The notes under the pieces are model-generated. The model saw only the letters and a program-made list of their open reading frames with translations. It made no database searches and was not told where the DNA came from. From the NCBI GenBank assembly GCA_012744295.1, contig JAAYIB010000168.1, forward strand, positions 1 through 6,950: 6,950 nucleotides of DNA, written 5' to 3'. Of the stretch, positions 1 through 5,740 are shown piece by piece. Position 1 is the first letter of the stretch; every line of letters begins with the position of its first letter. The translations under genes were made by a program, and so were the position numbers. The stretch is from Acholeplasmataceae bacterium. Its GTDB lineage: Bacteria; Bacillota; Negativicutes; Acidaminococcales; Acidaminococcaceae.

Positions 1-36
1 ATAGACTAATAAATCCAAGTAGAGGGGGCATGCCTT

Positions 37-939
37 TTGCAGCAGAAAGAGAAAAAAGAAAGCCTGTTAGGCCTGTATGTCTGGTTATACAGGAAAAAAC
101 TGTTTGTAATGCTGTTCTCGGATGAAGCTTATATTAAATATAAATTCAAACGGCTGACGGGCCGTTATCCCGACCTGAAAAACCCTGTCAGTTTTACCGA
201 AAAACTGAACTGGCTCAAGCTTTACTGGCGGAACCCTCTGCTCACAACCTGCGCAGACAAGTACGAGGCAAGAAATTACGTTGCATCTAAAGGACTCGGA
301 CATCTGCTCAAAAAGCTTTACGGAGTTTATGACAATCCGCGGCAGATTAACCTTGATGCTTTGCCGACAGCTTTCGTTCTGAAGGTAAATCACGGCACCA
401 AGCAAAACATCCTCTGCGAGGACAAGGCCTGCCTTGACTGGCCAGAGACGGCCGCCCTCCTGAAGTTCTATTTGAAGTTCAACAATTATTACAAAGCCAG
501 GGAATGGTCTTACAAAAACATCTTGCCTCGCATTCTGTGCGAGGAACATCTCACAGTCGGCGGCAGGGCTATGACGGAATACAACTTCTATTGTTACGAC
601 GGCGTGCCGAAGTTTGTCGAAATTCTGCATGCCGATGAAGCAGGCAAAGCAAGCGCAAACACCTTTGACCTGGATTTCAAACCTCTTGACAGAACCTACC
701 GCAAGCCACCGCTGCCTTTTACCCCAGCCAGAACCCCTGAATACGAAAACATGCTCGCTTATGCGTCGACGCTTGCGGCCGGCTTCCCTTTTGTCAGGGT
801 CGACCTTTTTGTTACCGGCGGCAAAACATATTTCGGAGAAATGACCTTTTACCCGCTTAGCGGCCTCGTCAAATTCACACCGGCATCGTTCGACGACCTC
901 CTTGGTTCGTTTCTATTTTTGCCCCCTCCTCTTGATTGA
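37..939 (+). CDS. TupA-like ATP-grasp protein, probable surface-polymer ligase
   Basis: This 300-residue protein resembles the TupA-like ATP-grasp family, whose namesake acts in teichuronopeptide synthesis and whose members often lie in capsule or polysaccharide clusters. Family landmarks in order are FTEKLNWLKLY (53-63), CADKYEAR (72-79), FVLKVNHGTKQNI (113-125, with Lys116 the likely ATP-binding lysine), REWSYKNI (155-162), YNFYCYDG (182-189), VRVDLF (253-258) and GEMTFYPLSG (267-276, with Glu268 a likely metal ligand). It looks complete at both ends. The start is TTG at 37, eight bases after AGAGGGGG (21-28). An in-frame stop at 10-12 rules out a longer form, and the ATG at 30 is in another frame and too near the ribosome site. 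No signal peptide or membrane helix is evident, so it is probably cytoplasmic. By family, it should join an amino acid or similar acid to a glycan precursor using ATP. The substrate cannot be read from sequence. Family assignment is strong; the exact reaction is unknown. Confidence 0.85.
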   Translation: MQQKEKKESLLGLYVWLYRKKLFVMLFSDEAYIKYKFKRLTGRYPDLKNPVSFTEKLNWLKLYWRNPLLTTCADKYEARNYVASKGLGHLLKKLYGVYDNPRQINLDALPTAFVLKVNHGTKQNILCEDKACLDWPETAALLKFYLKFNNYYKAREWSYKNILPRILCEEHLTVGGRAMTEYNFYCYDGVPKFVEILHADEAGKASANTFDLDFKPLDRTYRKPPLPFTPARTPEYENMLAYASTLAAGFPFVRVDLFVTGGKTYFGEMTFYPLSGLVKFTPASFDDLLGSFLFLPPPLD

Positions 940-964
940 CCTTATTTAGATATGCTATTTCCTC

Positions 965-1008
965 AAAAAGAAGGAGCAGGTTCCGACGGAACCTGCTCCT
1001 TCTTTTTT
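965..1008. terminator. Bidirectional intrinsic terminator
   Basis: A perfect 20-bp stem (965-984 paired with 988-1007) closes a three-base loop, GAC. The stem core is GC-rich. Its outer end is a run of A on the left and T on the right, so both strands give a hairpin followed by a T-run. It sits 25 bases after the stop of the plus-strand ATP-grasp gene and 30 bases beyond the stop of the minus-strand small membrane protein, as expected for a shared terminator between convergent genes. Confidence 0.93.
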
Positions 1009-1037
1009 AATCTGTCGCTGCGGCGCAGCTGATTTAC

Positions 1038-1343
1038 TCAGACAAACTCGGTATTTTCGGTTTCCCACCGTTTGAACTGGCTATAGCCCCAAGGCGTGTA
1101 CAAACCAAAGGTTATTGTCACCAGAACCATGATGACCAGCCACTGGAAGAAAAAGCCGAAGCCCGTTCCCGTGAATTTCAGCTGTCTTCCTTCCACATAG
1201 GTGTTGCTGCAAATCCATCTTTGCTGCGCCGAATAGGCCCACGGAAAATAAAGCCCGAAGGTAATCACGGATACAATCGTCGTCCATATCAAAAGCCATA
1301 AATAGCCAAAGCCGCTGCCTTCAAAAACAAAGTCTTTTTTCAT
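1038..1343 (-). CDS. Small DUF898-like membrane protein with duplicated 50-residue unit
   Basis: This predicted 101-residue integral membrane protein resembles the repeat unit of DUF898 (YjgN-type) proteins, whose function is not established. Two hydrophobic helices, about 15-31 and 64-82, are each followed by a GLYxPWxYS motif (30-38 and 80-88), then RW (42-43, 92-93) and NT (47-48, 97-98). The halves repeat with a period of exactly 50 residues. Known DUF898 proteins of this type are several times longer, so this is a minimal form. The start is ATG at 1343, preceded by GGAGG (1351-1355) with seven bases between. A TTG ten codons upstream (1373) is in frame but lacks such a site. The gene stands alone, 98 bases downstream of the acetyltransferase, and ends at the bidirectional terminator. 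Membrane location is well supported. The family link is by pattern recognition, and the role is unknown. Confidence 0.8.
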   Translation of the reverse strand: MKKDFVFEGSGFGYLWLLIWTTIVSVITFGLYFPWAYSAQQRWICSNTYVEGRQLKFTGTGFGFFFQWLVIMVLVTITFGLYTPWGYSQFKRWETENTEFV

Positions 1344-1376
1344 ATTGTCGCCTCCCGGACGCTCATCTTGCAAAAA

Positions 1377-1382
1377 ATTATA
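1377..1382 (-). promoter_or_regulatory. Possible -10 element for the small membrane protein
   Basis: TATAAT on the minus strand lies 33 bases upstream of the ATG at 1343, giving a predicted leader of about 27 bases. The hexamer at the correct -35 distance (AAGGAC) does not match consensus, and the surroundings are AT-rich, so this is tentative. Confidence 0.3.
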
Positions 1383-1441
1383 TATAAACGATAGCCACCG
1401 TCCTTTACAGAGCAGATGTTACCGTTAGTCTGAAAGTATGA

Positions 1442-1972
1442 TTAGTGAAATTTCCCTTCACTTTTCAACCTTTTATAATGCTCAATGTCGCGAAATTTGA
1501 ATACTTTGCAGGGATGTCCGCCTGCAATTGCATATGGCGGAATATCTTCAGTAACACAGCTTGCTGCTTGAATAACGGCACCTTCTCCTATATGTACGCC
1601 GGCCAGAATTGTAACCCGTTCACCGATCCATACATTATCTCCAATAATAATATCTCGTGTAATCCATGTATCATCGTAAGGTATTTGTTTGCCTTTGTCA
1701 TAATTGTGGTAGCTGGTTTGCATACGTATCATCTGACCTGAATGGAAATTGTCCCCGATGCTTACAGTTCCCTTGCCATAAATATTTGTACCGTTAAAGT
1801 GGCAGTTATTGCCGATAACTGTATTTTTTGTAAATTTACAAAAATGTGTCACAACGCAATTACGTCCAACACTTTTTGCCTTAGCAGTACATATTGCTGT
1901 CCAAAATAAATCTCGTAACCGCCAAGGGCTAAGGTATTTATGTCTAAAAGTCCTAAAATTAATTGTATTCAC
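1442..1972 (-). CDS. Hexapeptide-repeat O-acetyltransferase (left-handed beta-helix)
   Basis: This 176-residue protein has the acyltransferase pattern of the maltose/galactoside O-acetyltransferase and WbbJ group, which use acetyl-CoA to acetylate sugars. Hexapeptide-type turns include TVIGNN (51-56), VSIGDN (70-75), IGDNVWIG (110-117) and VHIGEGAVI (126-134). The usual closing segment follows: VTEDIPPYAIAGGHPCKVFKFRD (140-162 region). His89 in SYHNYD is the likely catalytic base. The N-terminal 35 residues precede the helix and contain no membrane segment. GC is about 38% over 1441-1980 by hand count, against about 52% in a 240-base sample of gatB, which suggests acquisition from elsewhere. 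The start is uncertain: GTG at 1972 is only one base from AGGAG (1974-1978), and no ATG exists before an upstream in-frame stop at 2003-2005. An ATT at 1963 would be better spaced but is a rare initiator. The fold is secure. A glycan substrate is inferred from the family. Confidence 0.88.
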   Translation of the reverse strand: MNTINFRTFRHKYLSPWRLRDLFWTAICTAKAKSVGRNCVVTHFCKFTKNTVIGNNCHFNGTNIYGKGTVSIGDNFHSGQMIRMQTSYHNYDKGKQIPYDDTWITRDIIIGDNVWIGERVTILAGVHIGEGAVIQAASCVTEDIPPYAIAGGHPCKVFKFRDIEHYKRLKSEGKFH

Positions 1973-1989
1973 TCTCCTTTCACAATTTT

Positions 1990-2028
1990 TTAAAGCAGAT
2001 TTTTAAAGTTATCTTTCTCTTGCTTCAT
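1990..2028 (-). other. Possible 12-residue leader ORF ahead of the acetyltransferase
   Basis: ATG at 2028 opens 12 codons (MKQEKDNFKNLL) ending with TAA at 1990, 12 bases before the AGGAG of the acetyltransferase. No ribosome site precedes it. However, the ATG lies about seven bases after the predicted -10 box, so a transcript could begin at or near it and be leaderless. It is out of frame with the acetyltransferase. Chance is quite possible in AT-rich DNA. Confidence 0.15.
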
Positions 2029-2034
2029 ATTATA

Positions 2035-2043
2035 ATTATAGCA
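2035..2043 (-). promoter_or_regulatory. Extended -10 promoter of the acetyltransferase
   Basis: On the minus strand TGC is followed by TATAAT (2040-2035), matching the extended -10 form TGnTATAAT. A second TATAAT overlaps at 2034-2029. No good -35 hexamer is present at 16-18 bases, which an extended -10 tolerates. The predicted transcript start is near 2028, giving a leader of about 55 bases before the GTG at 1972. The element sits just downstream of the hairpin at 2058-2099. Confidence 0.5.
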
Positions 2044-2057
2044 TAATTAATATAATA

Positions 2058-2099
2058 AACGAAAAATCCCTGCGCCGTTAAGTGCAGGGTTTATTCGTT
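2058..2099 (-). terminator. Imperfect terminator hairpin, probable end of the gatCAB transcript
   Basis: The arms are 2058-2073 and 2084-2099, with 14 of 16 positions pairing around a ten-base loop. The inner CCCTGC/GCAGGG is the strong core, and the outer AACGAA/TTCGTT extends it. Read on the minus strand, the core is followed by ATTTTTCG, fitting an intrinsic terminator. On the plus strand the following tract is a poorer TTTATT. It is the only terminator-like hairpin I see on the minus strand after gatB, about 330 bases past its stop. Confidence 0.55.
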
Positions 2100-2217
2100 A
2101 ATCCGTGGGTATGACGAAAATCCACTTCCAAGATCTCTTGAGCGTAATTATGTCATCAACCGGAAAAGCACGACAATTGATTACAAACATCTTCCAAAAA
2201 GCCTGATAGAGCAGTAG
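2059..2217 (+). other. Startless open stretch, possible 3' end of a lost gene
   Basis: This frame is open for 52 codons from the stop at 2056-2058 to the TAG at 2215-2217. It has no ATG and no ribosome site. The last part, from 2101, encodes a polar, protein-like tail that includes RGYDENPLPRSLERNY and ends in LPKSLIEQ. I do not recognise the family. It overlaps the hairpin at 2058-2099 and the end of the opposite-strand broken frame, so at most one of the two can be a true gene remnant. Confidence 0.2.
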
Positions 2218-2399
2218 TGTCTTGGCAATAATGAGATTATCTTGAGATGGTTAATAGTGCAAGCCAATTTATGCCTGCCGGTGACCTTATCCTCATAACT
2301 ATTTAACTTCGCGCTCAGTTCTTTCCAAAGAACTGCTAATCGTGTGTCGATGGCGGAGCAGGAAGACTGTTGGTGAGCTTTTCTACAGGGCTATTTCAT
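2181..2399 (-). pseudogene. Possible broken cistron after gatB (amber at codon 3)
   Basis: Twenty-seven bases after the gatB stop, AAAGGAG (2411-2405) is followed five bases later by ATG (2399), AAA, TAG. Past the amber codon the same frame stays open for 69 codons to TAA at 2181-2183. The conceptual product would be cysteine-rich and basic at its end (includes WKELSAKLNSYEDKVTGRH and SIRLFGRCL), and I recognise no family. The ribosome site, the position behind the operon and the terminator-like hairpin further on suggest a former fourth cistron. Chance is a real alternative, because 69 open codons in one of six frames is not rare. Confidence 0.22.
2316..2335. repeat. Perfect inverted repeat, 9-bp arms
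   Basis: CAGTTCTTT (2316-2324) is mirrored by AAAGAACTG (2327-2335) around a two-base centre, CC. The arms are too close for a stable RNA loop without opening central pairs, and no T-run follows, so it is not a normal terminator. It could be a protein-binding palindrome or chance. No gene lies immediately downstream on either strand. Confidence 0.4.
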
Positions 2400-2426
2400 T
2401 AAAGCTCCTTTCAATATTTTTGAGTC

Positions 2427-3866
2427 TTATCGCATTTTTTCCTTGAGCAAATTATTAACCATTTCCGGGTTTGCCTTGCCTCGCGACTTCTTCATGATCT
2501 GTCCGACCAGGAAGCCCAGAGCCCTGTCCTTACCCGCTTTATAGTCGGCAACTGACTGCGGGTTTTCGGCAAGCGTCTCTTCCACTATCTTGACAATGGC
2601 GCCCTCGTCGCTGATTTGTTCGAGTCCGAGCTCCTTGACCAAAACCTTTGGCTCTTTATTTGTCTTCAGCATTTCGGCAAAAACCTTTTTGGCCAATTTG
2701 CTCGAAAGCACGCCTTTGTTGATCAGATTGACCATTTCTCCGAGGTTTGCCGGAGCTATCGGAAAATCCTCAATAGTGACATTCTCGCTGTTCAGATAAG
2801 CCGATACGTCACCGAGCATCCAGTTGGCAATACCTTTAGCATCATCAGTATGTTTAGCCGCTTCATCAAAGTATTCGGCCATCGCCTTGACGGCAACGAT
2901 GTTTTCCGCATCGTAATCCACAAGACCCTTTTCTTTCATCAAGCGTGCCTTACGCGCCGCCGGTAATTCGGGAAGCTCACTTTTGACTCTTGCAATCCAG
3001 GCATCGTCAATCTCTACCGGTACAAGGTCCGGTTCCGGGAAGTAGCGATAGTCATGGGCTTCTTCCTTGGAACGCATCGACAGCGTCATGCCTTTCGCGT
3101 CATCCCAGGTCCTCGTTTCCTGCACAACGGTGCCGCCGTCTTCGATAAGTTCGATTTGACGCTGAACTTCGTATTCAATCGCCCTTTCAAGTGCACGGAA
3201 AGAATTCAGGTTCTTGATTTCCGCTCTCGTACCGAACTCTGACGAGCCTTCCGGCATCACGGAAATGTTGGCGTCACAGCGAAGGCTTCCTTCCTGCATC
3301 TTGCAATCGCTGACATCGGTATATTCCAATATTGCCTTTAATTTTGCCAGGTAGGCCCGCGCCTCGGCGGAAGAACGCATGTCCGGTTCGGAAACAATCT
3401 CGATAAGCGGCACCCCGGCCCGGTTATAGTCAACAGCCGAAGAATCTGAAGACTTGATCGTAGCGCCGGAATGCACAAGCTTGCCCGCGTCCTCTTCCAT
3501 GTGTATGCGCGTAATGCCAATACGTTTCGTGTTTCCGTCCACTTCTATGTCGATGTGTCCTTGTTCGCAGATAGGCTTGTCAAATTGCGATATCTGGTAG
3601 TTTTTGGAAAGATCGGGATAGAAATAATTCTTGCGGTCAAACTTATTGAATTTTTTAATCTCGCAGTCAAGAGCGAGACCCGTACGGATAGCAAATTCCA
3701 CAACCTGCCTGTTGAGCACCGGCAGAGCTCCGGGCATGCCGAGACAGACCGGACAGACATGGGTGTTTGGCGCGCCTCCAAACTCGGTCGAACAGCTGCA
3801 GAACGCCTTTGACTTGGTTTTTAGTTCAGAATGGACTTCCAGTCCAATTACCGTTGTGTATTTCAT
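2427..3866 (-). CDS. gatB: Asp/Glu-tRNA amidotransferase subunit B
   Basis: GatB is the tRNA-binding kinase subunit of GatCAB. It phosphorylates the Glu or Asp carried by mischarged tRNA(Gln) or tRNA(Asn), so that ammonia delivered from GatA can form Gln or Asn. The protein is 479 residues, the normal family length. The signature VIGLEVH (6-12) supplies Glu10 and His12 of the metal-binding active site. A four-cysteine zinc site follows (Cys23, Cys25, Cys38, Cys41 in CSC and CPVC), then the conserved KNYFYPDLSKNYQISQ block (about 84-99). The helical YqeY-like tRNA-binding tail occupies roughly 330-479 and ends with the typical GFLVGQIMKKSRGKANP segment. ATG at 3866 begins two bases after the gatA stop, and its ribosome site GGGGG (3876-3880) lies within the last gatA codons, indicating translational coupling. 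No key residue is missing. Confidence 0.98.
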   Translation of the reverse strand: MKYTTVIGLEVHSELKTKSKAFCSCSTEFGGAPNTHVCPVCLGMPGALPVLNRQVVEFAIRTGLALDCEIKKFNKFDRKNYFYPDLSKNYQISQFDKPICEQGHIDIEVDGNTKRIGITRIHMEEDAGKLVHSGATIKSSDSSAVDYNRAGVPLIEIVSEPDMRSSAEARAYLAKLKAILEYTDVSDCKMQEGSLRCDANISVMPEGSSEFGTRAEIKNLNSFRALERAIEYEVQRQIELIEDGGTVVQETRTWDDAKGMTLSMRSKEEAHDYRYFPEPDLVPVEIDDAWIARVKSELPELPAARKARLMKEKGLVDYDAENIVAVKAMAEYFDEAAKHTDDAKGIANWMLGDVSAYLNSENVTIEDFPIAPANLGEMVNLINKGVLSSKLAKKVFAEMLKTNKEPKVLVKELGLEQISDEGAIVKIVEETLAENPQSVADYKAGKDRALGFLVGQIMKKSRGKANPEMVNNLLKEKMR

Positions 3867-3868
3867 AA

Positions 3869-5332
3869 TTATTTACCCCCCAGCGGTGCCATAACTTTGT
3901 GATAATCATGTGCCTGCTCGAAGGTATAAGCGGCACGCAGTATGGTTTCCTCGTCCAGATGCCTGCCAATCAGCTGCATGCCTACTGGCAGTCCGTCTGC
4001 AAAGCCTGCCGGCACGGAGATGCCGGGCAAGCCGGCCAGGTTGACGGGAATCGTGCAGACATCAAGCAAATAAACCGCAAGCGGATCCATCTTGCCGTCA
4101 AGGGGATAGGCAACTACCGGCGAAGTCGGAGCAAGCAGCAAGTCACATTTCGTGAAGGCTTCTTCAAAATCACGGCGGATCAGTGTGCGGACCTGCATCG
4201 CCTTTTTGTAATAGGCATCATAATAACCGGAACTCAAAACATAAGTGCCGAGCATTATTCTCTTTTTGACTTCAGCGCCGAAACCCTCCGTACGGCTCGC
4301 CGTCATCATTTCGGGAGCAGAACCCGCCTTCAGGTTGCGGTAGCCGTAACGAACCCCGTCAAATCTTGCCAGATTGGCCGAAGCTTCGGCAGGAGCAATG
4401 ATGTAATAGGTGATAACCGCGTATTCGGTATGCGGCAGCGACACCTCGACTATTTCAGCTCCCATGGCCTCATAATCGGCAACCGCCTTGCGTAAAACGG
4501 CGTCAACCTTGGGGTCAAGGCCCGCTCCGTAGTATTCTTTGGGCAAACCGATTTTCATGCCCTTAACATCCTGTCGTAAGGCCTTGGTGAAGTCAGGTAC
4601 TTCTACCGGCAGGGAAGTCGAGTCGTTGGCATCGACACCGGCTATTGTATTCAGAACGATTGCCGCATCCTTCACGTCCCTCGTAATAGGGCCGATCTGG
4701 TCGAGAGAAGAAGCAAAGGCGACGCAGCCGTAACGCGAAACACGGCCATAAGTCGGTTTCATGCCGACGCAGCCGGTAAAGGAAGCCGGCTGGCGAATGG
4801 AGCCGCCGGTATCGGAACCGAGCGACCAGATTGCCTCGCCCGCCGCTATGGCAGCGGCAGAACCGCCTGAAGAGCCTCCCGGCACCAGGTCAAGATTCCA
4901 GGGGTTGCGGGAGGGACCGAAGAAGGAAGTTTCGGTCGAGGCTCCCATCGCAAATTCGTCCAGGTGGGTTTTGCCTATGAAGATTGTCTCTTCTCCGCGC
5001 AATTTTTTGATGACGTGTGCGTCATAAATAGGATTGAAGGTTTCAAGCATTCTCGAAGAACAGGTTGTACGCATTCCGGTAATCGAGATATTATCCTTGA
5101 TTGCGCCGGGGATACCCGCAAGCGGAGCAGGTTTTTCACCGTCCGCAATCATTTTGTCCACCTTGGCGGCTTGTGCTCTTGCCTGTTCACATTCGACCGT
5201 AACATAAGCATTAACATCTTTCTCTACTGCTTCGATACGTTCGCAGACGCTATTTGTCAGCTCAACGGAACTGATTTCCTTCTTTAAGAGTTTTTCATGA
5301 AGTTCGTGAGCGGTGCATTTATATAATTCCAC
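3869..5332 (-). CDS. gatA: Asp/Glu-tRNA amidotransferase subunit A (glutaminase)
   Basis: GatA is the amidase-family subunit that hydrolyses glutamine and channels ammonia to GatB. At 487 residues it has the usual length. The Ser-cisSer-Lys triad is intact: Lys79 in GAIKDN, Ser154 in the glycine/serine-rich PGGSSGGSAAA (151-161), and Ser178 in GSDTGGSIRQP (172-182). This is the same numbering as in well-studied GatA proteins. The C-terminal PVGMQLIGRHLDEETIL segment is also typical of amidase-signature enzymes. The start is GTG at 5332, seven bases after AAGGGGG (5340-5346), a ribosome site that overlaps the gatC stop codon (5345-5347). The gap to gatC is 12 bases, so translation is probably coupled. 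It lies in the middle of the gatC-gatA-gatB operon and acts in the cytoplasm as part of the heterotrimer. Confidence 0.98.
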   Translation of the reverse strand: MELYKCTAHELHEKLLKKEISSVELTNSVCERIEAVEKDVNAYVTVECEQARAQAAKVDKMIADGEKPAPLAGIPGAIKDNISITGMRTTCSSRMLETFNPIYDAHVIKKLRGEETIFIGKTHLDEFAMGASTETSFFGPSRNPWNLDLVPGGSSGGSAAAIAAGEAIWSLGSDTGGSIRQPASFTGCVGMKPTYGRVSRYGCVAFASSLDQIGPITRDVKDAAIVLNTIAGVDANDSTSLPVEVPDFTKALRQDVKGMKIGLPKEYYGAGLDPKVDAVLRKAVADYEAMGAEIVEVSLPHTEYAVITYYIIAPAEASANLARFDGVRYGYRNLKAGSAPEMMTASRTEGFGAEVKKRIMLGTYVLSSGYYDAYYKKAMQVRTLIRRDFEEAFTKCDLLLAPTSPVVAYPLDGKMDPLAVYLLDVCTIPVNLAGLPGISVPAGFADGLPVGMQLIGRHLDEETILRAAYTFEQAHDYHKVMAPLGGK

Positions 5333-5344
5333 GGTCTTTCCCCC

Positions 5345-5632
5345 TTATTCGATTACTCTCGGTACCTTGAAGCCGCCTTCGAATGCCTCGGGCGCATTGG
5401 CCAGGGCTACTTCCTGACTGACTCCTTCAATGGCAACGTCCTCGCGCAAAACATTGCTGAGCGGCAGAACGTTTGCCGTCGGCTCAATGCCCGTTGTGTC
5501 AAGCTTGTTCAGAATATCGGCATAATTGAGGATTTGATTAAACTGCTCGGTAAACTTCTCCATTTCGCCCTCCGGAATCGTAAGCCGGGAAAGCTGCGCA
5601 ATATACTCAACATCCTTCGTAGTTACTTTCAT
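5345..5632 (-). CDS. gatC: Asp/Glu-tRNA amidotransferase subunit C
   Basis: GatC is the small, non-catalytic subunit that wraps around GatA and GatB and stabilises the complex. The protein is 95 residues, the standard size. The N-terminal helical region contains VEYIAQLSRLTIPEGE (about 8-23) and the conserved FTEQFNQILNYADILNKLDTTG part (about 27-48). The extended C-terminal half has the family pattern of Pro, Asn-Val-Leu and Arg-Glu-Asp (PTANVLPLSNVLRED, about 52-66), ending in FKVPRVIE. ATG at 5632 follows a weak ribosome site within AGGATGGTG (5638-5646). It is the first gene of gatCAB. An extended -10 promoter (5706-5714) and a 117-base gap containing the ligA terminator separate it from ligA, so the operon is probably transcribed on its own. 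Confidence 0.97.
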   Translation of the reverse strand: MKVTTKDVEYIAQLSRLTIPEGEMEKFTEQFNQILNYADILNKLDTTGIEPTANVLPLSNVLREDVAIEGVSQEVALANAPEAFEGGFKVPRVIE

Positions 5633-5664
5633 TTCTTCACCATCCTAATAAGCATTTTATGGTC

Positions 5665-5692
5665 TTTCTCCACTGCGGAGAAAAGGAGAAAA
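5665..5692 (-). repeat. Tandem 8-base repeat and hairpin in the gatC leader
   Basis: The minus strand carries TTTTCTCC twice in tandem (5692-5677). The second copy can pair with GGAGAAA (5671-5665) across a five-base loop to make a 7-bp stem, and the first copy could compete for the same partner. This lies within the predicted leader, 33 or more bases upstream of the gatC ATG. It does not cover the gatC ribosome site. A regulatory role is possible but unproven, and no T-run follows, so it is not a classical attenuator. Confidence 0.35.
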
Positions 5693-5705
5693 TCCTAACT
5701 CATAA

Positions 5706-5714
5706 ATTATAACA
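5706..5714 (-). promoter_or_regulatory. Extended -10 promoter of gatCAB
   Basis: TGT followed by TATAAT (5711-5706) on the minus strand fits the extended -10 consensus exactly. The -35 position shows no good match to TTGACA. The predicted transcript start is near 5699, leaving a leader of about 67 bases before the gatC ATG at 5632. The element begins two bases after the T-run of the ligA terminator. Confidence 0.6.
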
Positions 5715-5715
5715 C

Positions 5716-5740
5716 AAAAACCATCCCGCTGACGAGATGG
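5716..5740 (-). terminator. Intrinsic terminator of ligA
   Basis: On the minus strand CCATCTCG (5740-5733) pairs with CGGGATGG (5728-5721) in an 8-bp stem with one U-G wobble and a TCAG loop, followed directly by TTTTT (5720-5716). The stem starts nine bases after the ligA stop codon. The wobble is favourable only on this strand, which supports the direction. Confidence 0.85.

Larger units (their letters stand above)
2100..2426. other. Gene-free stretch of about 330 bases downstream of gatB
   Basis: No intact gene, structural RNA or insertion element is recognisable here. The stretch holds two mutually inconsistent open frames, a broken one on the minus strand and a startless one on the plus strand. 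It also holds a perfect 9-bp inverted repeat, and a 7-bp inverted repeat (2375-2381 with 2401-2407) that would partly cover the ribosome-site-like AAAGGAG at 2405-2411. The pattern fits decayed coding DNA, but could also be a long 3' untranslated region of gatB. Confidence 0.5.

Noticed and set aside
30..32. ATG as the start of the ATP-grasp gene
   Set aside because: It is in a different frame that soon meets a stop, and lies one base after the ribosome site. TTG at 37 is in frame and well spaced.
1344..1373. Longer form of the small membrane protein starting with TTG at 1373
   Set aside because: The ten extra residues are not part of the repeat, no ribosome site precedes TTG, and GGAGG is ideally placed for ATG at 1343.
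1441..1463. Hairpin AGTGAA/TTCACT at the acetyltransferase stop as a terminator
   Set aside because: The stem is only 6 bp and AT-rich, and no T-run follows on the minus strand.
2302..2340. Minus-strand fragment ISSSLERTEREVK, reminiscent of the LERLNREIK motif near the end of IS256-type transposases
   Set aside because: The match is short, the next expected motif is absent at the right distance, stops surround it, and part of it comes from the palindrome at 2316-2335.
2375..2407. Inverted repeat GAGCTTT/AAAGCTC as the gatB terminator
   Set aside because: The loop is long (19 bases), the stem is short, and no T-run follows on the minus strand.
3899..4495. Long open frame on the plus strand opposite gatA
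   Set aside because: It is antisense to a complete, strongly conserved gene, and its translation has no recognisable domain. It is a codon-usage shadow.
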